A stretch of 37,970 nt of DNA, from positions 1 through 37,970 of the forward strand of contig VGFC01000017.1 of the NCBI GenBank assembly GCA_016869045.1, read 5' to 3'. Position numbers and translations under genes: made by a program. Shown here piece after piece: positions 17,240-25,008 of the stretch. This DNA is from Armatimonadota bacterium (GTDB taxonomy: Bacteria > Armatimonadota > Zipacnadia > Zipacnadales > VGFC01). The notes under the pieces were generated by a model. The model was not told where the DNA came from and did no database searches. It worked only from the letters and a program-made list of their open reading frames with translations. Every line of letters begins with the position of its first letter. Within the stretch, counting starts at the first letter, position 1.

Positions 17240-18130
17240 CAAAAGCTCGTCGGCCCCCATCTCGCGCAGTTGCGCGACGACGGCCTCCGGCGTGTCTCCC
17301 GAGGTGCGGAGCAGCTTGTCGCCCTGCAGGTCCGATACCATCGCCCGGATACGCAACGTGCCGTCGTTGGCCTCCGCCAGCACCCCCATCGGGACCTGGC
17401 AGCTCCCGCCCAGTGCGGCGATGACGTGGCGCTCGGCCTCGGCGCAGATGCGCGAGTCCCGGCAATCGAGGCCCGCAAGAAGCTCGCGGGTTGCCCCGTC
17501 GTCGGCTCGCGCTTCGAGGCAGAGAATCCCCTGACCGGCGGCGGGCAGGCAGACGTCGGGATCGAGGTGCTCGGCGATCCACTCGGTGCGGCCGAGGCGG
17601 ATGAGGCCCGCGGCGGCGAGCACGACCGCGTCCGCCTGGCCGAGCCGCATCTTGCGGATGCGCGTGTCTACGTTGCCCCGAATCGGCGTGAACTGCAGGT
17701 CGGGGCGAGCGTGCCGTAGCTGCGCCGTGCGCCGGAGGCTGCTGGTGGCGATGACGGCACCGGGCGGAAGGTCAGCCAGCCGGCGGTCGTTCCGGCTGAC
17801 AAGCACGTCCCGGGGATCCTCACGCGGAGGGAACGCGGCGAGGATCAGGCCGGGCGGCTGCTCGGTCGGCACGTCTTTGAGGCTGTGGACTGCCAGGTCG
17901 ATCTCCCCGGCGAGGAGGGCGTTCTCGATCTCGGTGACGAATAGCCCCTTGCCCCCGACCTGGCTGAGGGCGCGGTCGAGGATCCGGTCACCCTTCGTCG
18001 TGATGGTGACGAACTCGACCGTCAGGCCGGGATGCAGGCGGCTCAGCTCCCCCGCGATCCAGCCGGATTGCGCGAGGGCGAGCGCGCTGCCACGAGTCCC
18101 GATGCGCAGGTGGGGGGCGTTCGCAGACAT
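17228..18130 (-). CDS. hemC: Porphobilinogen deaminase (hydroxymethylbilane synthase)
   Basis: MSANAPHLRIGTRGSALALAQSGWIAGELSRLHPGLTVEFVTITTKGDRILDRALSQVGGKGLFVTEIENALLAGEIDLAVHSLKDVPTEQPPGL...RGNVDTRIRK...LPAAGQGIL...ALGGSCQVPMG; start at 18130 within ORF 17228..18310. Confidence 0.97.
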   Translation of the reverse strand: MSANAPHLRIGTRGSALALAQSGWIAGELSRLHPGLTVEFVTITTKGDRILDRALSQVGGKGLFVTEIENALLAGEIDLAVHSLKDVPTEQPPGLILAAFPPREDPRDVLVSRNDRRLADLPPGAVIATSSLRRTAQLRHARPDLQFTPIRGNVDTRIRKMRLGQADAVVLAAAGLIRLGRTEWIAEHLDPDVCLPAAGQGILCLEARADDGATRELLAGLDCRDSRICAEAERHVIAALGGSCQVPMGVLAEANDGTLRIRAMVSDLQGDKLLRTSGDTPEAVVAQLREMGADELLGRN

Positions 18131-18258
18131 GTCCGAAGAGTTACAACGAGCGAGAGCCGGCGTGCGTTCCGCAGCGGAGTCACGAAGTACTGCGTGCCTG
18201 TAACCTGCCCGGCTCGGCGTGGCACCTATGCAAGCGACGGGATACCCAAGGGAGGGCC

Positions 18259-19806
18259 ATGACGATGCCTCGTGAGCCTCACGTACTCGGCCGCCGTGAG
18301 TTCCTGACACTGGTCGGCGCTGGGGCCGCCGCTTTGTCGGTACCCCGGCGCCTGCCGGCCCAGGCCGAGCCGGCCAGACGCCCCAACATCATCGTCATCC
18401 TCGCCGATGACCTTGGGTATGGCGGCGTGGGCGTCCAGGGCTGCACGGACATCCCGACGCCGAACATCGACTCGATCGCGCAGAATGGCGTGCGCCTGAC
18501 GAACGGGTACGTCTCCTGTCCGGTCTGCAGCCCGACGCGCGCGGGTCTGATGACCGGCCGGTATCAGCAGCGCTTCGGGCACGAGCACAACCCCGGCCCG
18601 CCGCAGTCCGCGGACACCAACTTCGGCCTGCTGGCTACCGAGACGATCCTGCCGGAGCACCTGAAGGCCCACGGCTATGCGACGGGGATGTTCGGCAAGT
18701 GGCACCTGGGCTACTCGGGCGACTCGGTGCCGACGAAGCGCGGCTTCGATGAGTTCTACGGGTTCCTCGCAGGCGCGCACCCCTACGTCCCGGGGCAAGT
18801 GGACCCGGCGAACCCGATCATGCGAGGCACGGAGCCCGTCGAGGCGCCCGAATACCTCACCGACGCCTTGGCCGCCGAGGCCTGCAGCTTCATCGAACGC
18901 CAGGCCGCGGGGCCGTTCTTCCTGTACCTGCCCTTCAACGCCGTGCACGCCCCCCTTCAGGCGACGGACAAGTACCTGGCGCGCTTCGCCGGCATCGCCG
19001 ACGAGAAGCGACGCACGCACGCCGCCATGCTCTCCGCGATGGACGACGCCGTCGGGGCGGTCATCGGCAAGCTGCGTGACCTCGGCCTGGAGGAGAACAC
19101 GCTCGTCTTCTTCATCAGCGACAACGGCGGCCCCACGCCGTCCACGACCTCCAGCAACCTGCCCCTGCGGGGCTACAAGGGGGAGACCTGGGACGGCGGC
19201 ATCCGCGTCCCGTTCATGGCCCAGTGGAAGGGTCGCCTGCCCGCCGGCAAGGTCTACGACCTCCCTGCGATCGCCCTCGACGTGCTCCCTACCGCCGTCA
19301 CGGCGGTGGGTGGCGCCATCGAGGCGGGCTGGAACCTCGACGGCGTCGATCTCGTACCCTACCTGTCGGGGGAGAAGACCGAGGCGCCGCACGAGGACCT
19401 CTACTGGCGCTTCGGTGAGCAGTGGGCCATCCGCAGGGGCGACTGGAAGCTGGTGCTGGCCCGGGGCCTGACGACGCCCGCGCTGTACAACCTCACCCAG
19501 GACATCAGCGAGACGACCGACCTTGCGGCTACTGAGGCGGCCAGGCTCGCCGAGCTTCAGCAGGCCTACGACGAGTGGAACGCACAGCTCATCCCGCCAC
19601 GCTGGACGCGGCAGACGGGAGGGGCGGCCGGCGGCGGTGGCGCGGGGGCGCAACGCCTCCGGCAACTCGACGCGGATGGTGACGGCAAGCTCTCCGCGCA
19701 GGAGCTGGGCCGCCCGCGCCTCTTCCGCCGTCTCGACACGAACGGCGACGGTTTCGTGACCGCAGACGAAGCCGGGAACGCCCTCAGAGGGCGACGGGCG
19801 CGGTAG
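18259..19806 (+). CDS. Tat-exported sulfatase (arylsulfatase family) with C-terminal EF-hand pair
   Basis: RREFLTLVGAGAAALSVP Tat leader; RRPNIIVILADDLGYGGVGVQG; sulfatase motif C-S-P-T-R in VSCPVCSPTRAGLMTGRYQQRFGHE; C-terminal DADGDGKLSAQE and DTNGDGFVTADE loops. Confidence 0.95.
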   Translation: MTMPREPHVLGRREFLTLVGAGAAALSVPRRLPAQAEPARRPNIIVILADDLGYGGVGVQGCTDIPTPNIDSIAQNGVRLTNGYVSCPVCSPTRAGLMTGRYQQRFGHEHNPGPPQSADTNFGLLATETILPEHLKAHGYATGMFGKWHLGYSGDSVPTKRGFDEFYGFLAGAHPYVPGQVDPANPIMRGTEPVEAPEYLTDALAAEACSFIERQAAGPFFLYLPFNAVHAPLQATDKYLARFAGIADEKRRTHAAMLSAMDDAVGAVIGKLRDLGLEENTLVFFISDNGGPTPSTTSSNLPLRGYKGETWDGGIRVPFMAQWKGRLPAGKVYDLPAIALDVLPTAVTAVGGAIEAGWNLDGVDLVPYLSGEKTEAPHEDLYWRFGEQWAIRRGDWKLVLARGLTTPALYNLTQDISETTDLAATEAARLAELQQAYDEWNAQLIPPRWTRQTGGAAGGGGAGAQRLRQLDADGDGKLSAQELGRPRLFRRLDTNGDGFVTADEAGNALRGRRAR

Positions 19807-19809
19807 CCG

Positions 19810-20235
19810 TCACTCCCCGACGATCTTCACGAGCACGCGCTTCGCTCGGCGGCCGTCGAACTCGCCGTAGAAGACCTGCTCCCACGGACCGAAGTCGAGT
19901 TTCCCCTTCGTGATCGCGATCACCACCTCGCGCCCCATGATCTGGCGCTTGTGGTGAGCATCGCCATTGTCCTCGCCAGTGCGGTTGTGGCGATAGCGGT
20001 CCGGCGAGGGGTCGAAGGGCGCGAGCTCCTCCAGCCAACGCTTGTAGTCCTCGTGCAGCCCCGGCTCGTCATCGTTGATGAAGACCGAGGCGGTGATGTG
20101 CATCGCGTTCACGAGGCACAGGCCCTCCTGAACCCCGCTCTCGGCCACCGCCTTCTCCACTTCCCGCGTGATGTTGACGAACCCCATCCTCTGCGGGATG
20201 TTGAGCGTGAGGTGCTGAGTCAGCGATTTCATCAA
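19810..20235 (-). CDS. YjbQ/UPF0047 family protein (secondary thiamine-phosphate synthase family)
   Basis: 141 aa; [54 protein letters not shown]...[48 protein letters not shown]. Confidence 0.93.
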   Translation of the reverse strand: MMKSLTQHLTLNIPQRMGFVNITREVEKAVAESGVQEGLCLVNAMHITASVFINDDEPGLHEDYKRWLEELAPFDPSPDRYRHNRTGEDNGDAHHKRQIMGREVVIAITKGKLDFGPWEQVFYGEFDGRRAKRVLVKIVGE

Positions 20236-20241
20236 TGCCTC

Positions 20242-21198
20242 CTACCGCAGGGCTTTCACGTACGTCCGACACTCGCGGACGAAGCGATAGCCGAGTTTCT
20301 TGTACAGCTCGACCGCGGGCTGGCGGGCATATTGCGTGACGATGCAGTTCGGTTCCACGGCGCGCCGCTTCAGGTAGTTGAGGCAGGCGACCATGACGGC
20401 CTCCCCGAGCCGCTTCCGGCGCTCCTCCTCGAGGACGCCGACCCATTCCACGAGCGCGCCGCTCGGGCGCTGCAGCTCCGGGTCGTGGAACCACACGATT
20501 GCGCCCGCCATGCCGACCTTCCGGCCGTCATGCTCGACGAAGAACCACCCGTTCGGCTCGAAGTTGGGCAGGCCGCCGAAGCGCCCCATGAACCACTCGG
20601 GGGTCGCGCTGCCGCGGAAGACCTGTCGATGCAACTCACACCACACAACCTCATCACCGGGCCGGAAGCTGACGATTCGATAGCCCGGAGGCAGGGGGGG
20701 CTCGCGCGGCGTCCACCGCCCGATGTCGATGATCCAGGTCGTGTTCATGTGGTCCGGCTCGCGGACCTCGAAGCCGCTGGCCTCGAACAGCCGACAGGCC
20801 GGCTCGTAGCGGCTGTCCACGAAGGGCCCGGTCTGCAGCCGCTCCACAGCCTGCCCGCGCGCCGACTCCTGGCACGCCCCCAGCAGCCTTCGCGCGCACC
20901 CTTTGCGCCTGTGCGCGGGGATGGTGGCGACGAAGTCGATCACCCCACGCGGCTCTCCGTCGGCCCGATGCCACGAGGCTGCCGACACCAGGCGCCCGCC
21001 ATCATACGCGAGCAGCGTCTCCGCCCCCTGAGCCTCGCCCGCCTCGAGGCCGGCCTCCGTGAACTCGGGGTAGTCCGGCCCCTCCACGCCGACCGGCGGC
21101 AGCGCGCATAGGTCGGCGTACGCCGCGTTGAGGAAGCGCCCCACCTCCGCCCGCATCGCGGGGGTGTATCGAACCGTCTCGCAGGCCTTCATGGGCAC
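20242..21198 (-). CDS. GNAT family N-acetyltransferase, apparently two GNAT domains in tandem
   Basis: First domain: VIDFVATIPAHRRKGCARRLLGACQESARG...ACRLFEASGFEV; second: GALVEWVGVLEEERRKRLGEAVMVACLNYLKRRAVEPNCIVTQYARQPAVELYKKLGYRFVRECRTY. Confidence 0.82.
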   Translation of the reverse strand: MPMKACETVRYTPAMRAEVGRFLNAAYADLCALPPVGVEGPDYPEFTEAGLEAGEAQGAETLLAYDGGRLVSAASWHRADGEPRGVIDFVATIPAHRRKGCARRLLGACQESARGQAVERLQTGPFVDSRYEPACRLFEASGFEVREPDHMNTTWIIDIGRWTPREPPLPPGYRIVSFRPGDEVVWCELHRQVFRGSATPEWFMGRFGGLPNFEPNGWFFVEHDGRKVGMAGAIVWFHDPELQRPSGALVEWVGVLEEERRKRLGEAVMVACLNYLKRRAVEPNCIVTQYARQPAVELYKKLGYRFVRECRTYVKALR

Positions 21199-21421
21199 TC
21201 CTCATCATGGAACGCCGGCGCCGAACGTCGGGCGTCGTTCGCCGTCGTCGGCCTCAATGCCTCCGAAGGCGTCAGGAGCGGTTCGCGCAGGAAGCCGACC
21301 ACGTGCGGTGCTCGTCGCGCTGCGGGGCCGCGCAAGTGGCCGCCTGGGAGCGCACGAGCGTCTCTGAGGGGGAACCCCACGCCAACGACGAACGTTGCAC
21401 GTCCCAGAACCCTCCAAGGTG

Positions 21422-21787
21422 GTGCCCTCGCTGAAGTCGCTCGCGTATGCAGCGATCCTGTGCGTCGCGATCGGTCACATGCACTGCGCGTGTCCAGGAC
21501 CCGCGGCCGCCCAGGCGGCTGTGCGCGTTGCGGACGACGCCGCTCGCTCCTGCCACTGTGACTGCCCCACCGACGAGCCGTGTCGCCCGGCCCAGTGGTG
21601 CCCCTGCCATGCCGCAGCCAGACCGTCGGCCCACCGCTTCGGAGCCCTTGCGGGCGCGGTGGCGTTAGTCGTCAGCTCCGAACGTCCCGGTCCGCCCGCC
21701 GTCTCCGCTCTCGCTACCCCCTCTCGTCACTTGCCCTCTTCCGTCTTGCCTCGGCCGCAGGCCCGCTGGCGCGCGCCCCCGGCGTAG
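21422..21787 (+). CDS. Small Cys-rich, possibly exported ORF preceding the metal efflux operon
   Basis: ORF 21395..21787; GTG at 21422 gives VPSLKSLAYAAILCVAIGHMHCACPGPAAAQAAVRVADDAARSCHCDCPTDEPCRPAQWCPCHAAARP... Hydrophobic N-terminus then Cys cluster. Coding status uncertain. Confidence 0.4.
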   Translation: MPSLKSLAYAAILCVAIGHMHCACPGPAAAQAAVRVADDAARSCHCDCPTDEPCRPAQWCPCHAAARPSAHRFGALAGAVALVVSSERPGPPAVSALATPSRHLPSSVLPRPQARWRAPPA

Positions 21788-21875
21788 CCCCGTCGCGCCG
21801 TCACCTCGTCCTGCGACTTGACCGCCCGCCCCGCGCGGCGCGGACCGTGCGACGTCTACCCCCGAGGAGCACGCC

Positions 21876-23099
21876 ATGTGTGGGGTCCTTGCCGGACTGA
21901 TTCTGACGTGGAGCGGCCCTGTCCGTGCCGAGACGGCGCTCGCGTTGACCGCCGAGGAGGCCGTCGCCCGAGCCCTCGACGCCAACGCGCGGCTTGGTGT
22001 GCAGGCGGCCGAACTGGCGGCCGCACAGGCCGAGGCCAAAGCGGCCGGCAAGCCTGAGCCACTGCGCCTGGCCCTGTCGCCCGCCTCGATCATCCAGGAG
22101 CTGGAAGCCGCCGTTTCCGCCGTTCTCGACCTCAGCGGACGGCGCAAGTGGGCCTCGCGCGCTGCCCGGCACGAGCTTGCCGCGGCGGTTGCGGGCAATG
22201 AGGAGTTCCGGCTCGAACTCGCCGCCGGCGCGCGAGCGACCTACTGGGAGCTGCGCCTGGCTCAGGAGCGGGTGGGGCTGGTCGGCGAGCAGGCGGTTCT
22301 GGCCCAGAGGACGCGCGATGCGGCGGCCCGACTCGTCGAAGCCGGGGTGGGCCGGCGAATCGACCTCGACCGCGCTGGGAATGACCTGGGAGAGGCGCAG
22401 CTCGCACAACAGGTTGCCGCGGCCGAGGTGCGTCAGGTGCAGTCGAGGCTGGCGCTGCTGCTCGTGCTGCCACCTGAGACGGAACTGACGGCCACGGACG
22501 CGATCCCAACTGAGGCGCCGAGGCCGGCGCCCGGACCGGAGCTGCAGGCACAGGCTTTGGCTTCGCGGCCGGCGATGGTGCGCGTCGATCGACTGGCCCG
22601 GGCGGCGCTGGCACGCATCGGGATTGCGGGAGCGGAGCGAAAGCCCGACCTGGAGTTGTCGCTTGCGCGGGAAGAAGGTGTGAACTTCGGTCGGGCGCTG
22701 CTGGACCTGCCGCTGATCGACTTCGGGACGATCAGGCACGGGAGGCGAGCCGCTCGGGCGCGCGCTGACGCGGCCCTGGCCGAGGTGAAGGTCGTCGAGG
22801 CCGACATCCGCCAGGAGGTGCAATCGGCGGCGGATGCGCTAGCCGCAGCCTCCGCACAGGAGGCGCGGCTGACGGCGGAGCTGATCCCGCAGCAGACCGA
22901 CATCGTCGCGCGACTGCAACGCGGCTACGAGGCGAGGTCGGTCAGTCTGCTGGACGTGCTGGAAGGCGAAGCGACACTGCAGGAGCTGCGACTGAAGTGG
23001 CTGGAGGCGGTCGGTGACCGCCTGGAGTCCCAGACGCGCCTGGAGCGGGCCATCGGCGCGGCTACGGAGGAGACTGAAGATGACGGCAATCGTGAGTAG
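21876..23099 (+). CDS. TolC family outer membrane efflux protein, CzcC/CusC-like
   Basis: 407 aa; ETALALTAEEAVARALDANARLGVQAAELAAAQAEAKAAGKPEPLRLALSPASIIQELEAAVSAVLDLSGRRKWASRAARHEL...; gene order C-B-A with the adaptor and RND pump. Confidence 0.88.
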   Translation: MCGVLAGLILTWSGPVRAETALALTAEEAVARALDANARLGVQAAELAAAQAEAKAAGKPEPLRLALSPASIIQELEAAVSAVLDLSGRRKWASRAARHELAAAVAGNEEFRLELAAGARATYWELRLAQERVGLVGEQAVLAQRTRDAAARLVEAGVGRRIDLDRAGNDLGEAQLAQQVAAAEVRQVQSRLALLLVLPPETELTATDAIPTEAPRPAPGPELQAQALASRPAMVRVDRLARAALARIGIAGAERKPDLELSLAREEGVNFGRALLDLPLIDFGTIRHGRRAARARADAALAEVKVVEADIRQEVQSAADALAAASAQEARLTAELIPQQTDIVARLQRGYEARSVSLLDVLEGEATLQELRLKWLEAVGDRLESQTRLERAIGAATEETEDDGNRE

Positions 23100-24993
23100 G
23101 CTGCGATCGTCCAGGCTGTCCGCATTGGCTTTGTGCGTGCTGGCCGGCGTGCTCGTCGGCGCGCTCGCCCTGACCGCGCTAGGCACCCGAGCACAGACCC
23201 CGGAGGAGCGCGTCGTCGAAGATGAGCACGCTCACGAAGCGAGCGAGGAGGGCATCATCGAACTGACCGAGGAGGCCCGGAAGCTCGCCGGGCTCCGCAG
23301 CGAGACCGTGCGCCATCGAACTCTCAACGAGTGGCTCAAGGCCCCGGGCGTGCTTCACGCCAACCCGGACGAGACGGCAACGGTGAGTCCGGCCGTCGGC
23401 GGCACGATCGAGCGGGTGCTGGTCACGGTGGGCGACCCCGTACAGCGCGGGCAGGCGGTCGCGGTGCTGCGCTGTGCAGAGCTGGCCTCCGCCCAGGCGG
23501 ACGTAGCCACCGCGGCAGCAGAACTGAAGGCGTCGGAGGAGGCCCTGGCGCGGAAGAAGGCCCTCGCGGCCGAGGGCGGGTTCGCGTCGGCTCCGTACGA
23601 GGAAGCGCGGCGCGCCCACGACGAGACGCGCGAGAACCTCCGCCTGGCGGAGGCCACCCTCACCCGCGTTCAGCGCCTGGCAGCCCTGGGCGCGCCCAAC
23701 CAACCGGCCGCGGAGGAGGCGGCCGAGGACCTGTCAGATGCCCGCGAGGCAGTGCGCACAGCCGAGGCCGAGCTCGGCGCGGCGAAGGAGGCGCTGACAA
23801 CGGCGCAACGGATCGCTCAGCGCCTAGCTAACGGCTCGGGGCGGCCAGCGGCCGAGGCGCGCGTGGCGCAGGCCCAGACTGCGCTGGACACCGCCCGCGC
23901 CAACACGGCGCGCTTGAGGGGTCTTCTGCCGGACGGCCTCGCCACCGAGCAGGAGGTCGCGGCCAGCAAGGCCGACGAGGCCGAGGCCCAGGCCGACCTC
24001 GAAGAGGCGCGCCAGGCCCTCCGTATCGTGGAGACGCCCTCCGACGAGGCGCATCTGAGCGTGAAGACGGCTGAGCGGGACCTGGCGAGCGCGCAGACGA
24101 AGCTCACCGAAGCGCAGTCCCGCCTCCGTGTCTGTCAGGCGCGCCACGCCCGTGAGGCGACTGTCGCCTCCGAGGCTCTCCCCGCGCAGCAGCAGGTCGC
24201 AGAGGCGGAGACTGGCGTCGCTGTCGCGCGCGCGGCCTTCGAGCAGGCGCGACTGGCCTGGGAACGCGAGCAGCGGCTGCACAAGGGCGACGTTCGCTCC
24301 CGCGAGGCGCTGGCGGACGGCGAGGCCGCGGTCGCGAGCGCGCGCGCCCGGCTGCGGGCCGCCGAGCGGCTCGTGGGTGTGCTCGGACAGGGCCGACAGG
24401 ACGGCAATGGACGGGTGACGCTCGTCGCGCCGGTGTCCGGCAAGGTCAGCGCCCGCGGGGCACGAGTCGGCGCGATGGCGGAGCCTGGGACGCCCATCCT
24501 GGAGATCATCGGCGCGCGCTCGATCTGGGTGGAGGCGGCCTTCTACGAGAAGGACCTGCCGCGCCTCGCGCCCGGCCAGGCGATGCAGGTCGAGTTGACG
24601 GCCCTCCCGGGCAAGTCTCTCGAAACCACCGTGTACGCGATCGACGCCGCGCTGGACGAGCACACGCGCAAGGCGAAGGTGCGTGGACTCCTGGACAACC
24701 CCGGCGGCAAGCTGCTGCCCGACATGCTCGTGAAAGTGCGCATCCGGGTCGGGACGCTCGGCAGTGCGCTGGCAGTGCCGACCGAGGCCGTGCAGGGCGA
24801 CGGCGACTGCCAGTTCGTGTTCGTGGAGGAGGAGCCCGGGCGCTACCGTCGGGTCGAGGTGCAAGTGGGAGAGCACGCCGACGGACTGGTGGAGATCCGG
24901 GAGGGCATCGAAGCGGGCGCCCGCGTGGTCACCAAGGGCGCCTTCCTGCTCAAGTCCGAGAGCAGCGAGATCTCGGACACCTGCGGTCACTGA
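23080..24993 (+). CDS. CzcB-like RND periplasmic adaptor with extended coiled coil
   Basis: Start ATG 23080 within ORF 23014..24993; MTAIVSRLRSSRLSALALCVLAGVLVGALALTALGTRA, EHAHEASEEGIIELTEEARKLAGLRSETV, lipoyl VSPAVGGTIERVLVTVGDPVQRGQAVAVLRC and VTLVAPVSGKVSARGARVGAMAEPGTPILEI. Confidence 0.9.
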   Translation: MTAIVSRLRSSRLSALALCVLAGVLVGALALTALGTRAQTPEERVVEDEHAHEASEEGIIELTEEARKLAGLRSETVRHRTLNEWLKAPGVLHANPDETATVSPAVGGTIERVLVTVGDPVQRGQAVAVLRCAELASAQADVATAAAELKASEEALARKKALAAEGGFASAPYEEARRAHDETRENLRLAEATLTRVQRLAALGAPNQPAAEEAAEDLSDAREAVRTAEAELGAAKEALTTAQRIAQRLANGSGRPAAEARVAQAQTALDTARANTARLRGLLPDGLATEQEVAASKADEAEAQADLEEARQALRIVETPSDEAHLSVKTAERDLASAQTKLTEAQSRLRVCQARHAREATVASEALPAQQQVAEAETGVAVARAAFEQARLAWEREQRLHKGDVRSREALADGEAAVASARARLRAAERLVGVLGQGRQDGNGRVTLVAPVSGKVSARGARVGAMAEPGTPILEIIGARSIWVEAAFYEKDLPRLAPGQAMQVELTALPGKSLETTVYAIDAALDEHTRKAKVRGLLDNPGGKLLPDMLVKVRIRVGTLGSALAVPTEAVQGDGDCQFVFVEEEPGRYRRVEVQVGEHADGLVEIREGIEAGARVVTKGAFLLKSESSEISDTCGH

Positions 24994-25008
24994 CGCGAGG
25001 GAGAGAGC

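Noticed and set aside
18226-19665. 479-aa minus-strand ORF antisense to the sulfatase
   Set aside because: Sulfatase on the plus strand is unambiguous; antisense ORF shows only shadow composition.
21207-21434. 75-aa plus-strand ORF with several Cys (CSSRCGAA...ERCTSQNPPRWCPR)
   Set aside because: Very Arg-rich start, no RBS that convinces, and competing frames; insufficient support for a CDS.
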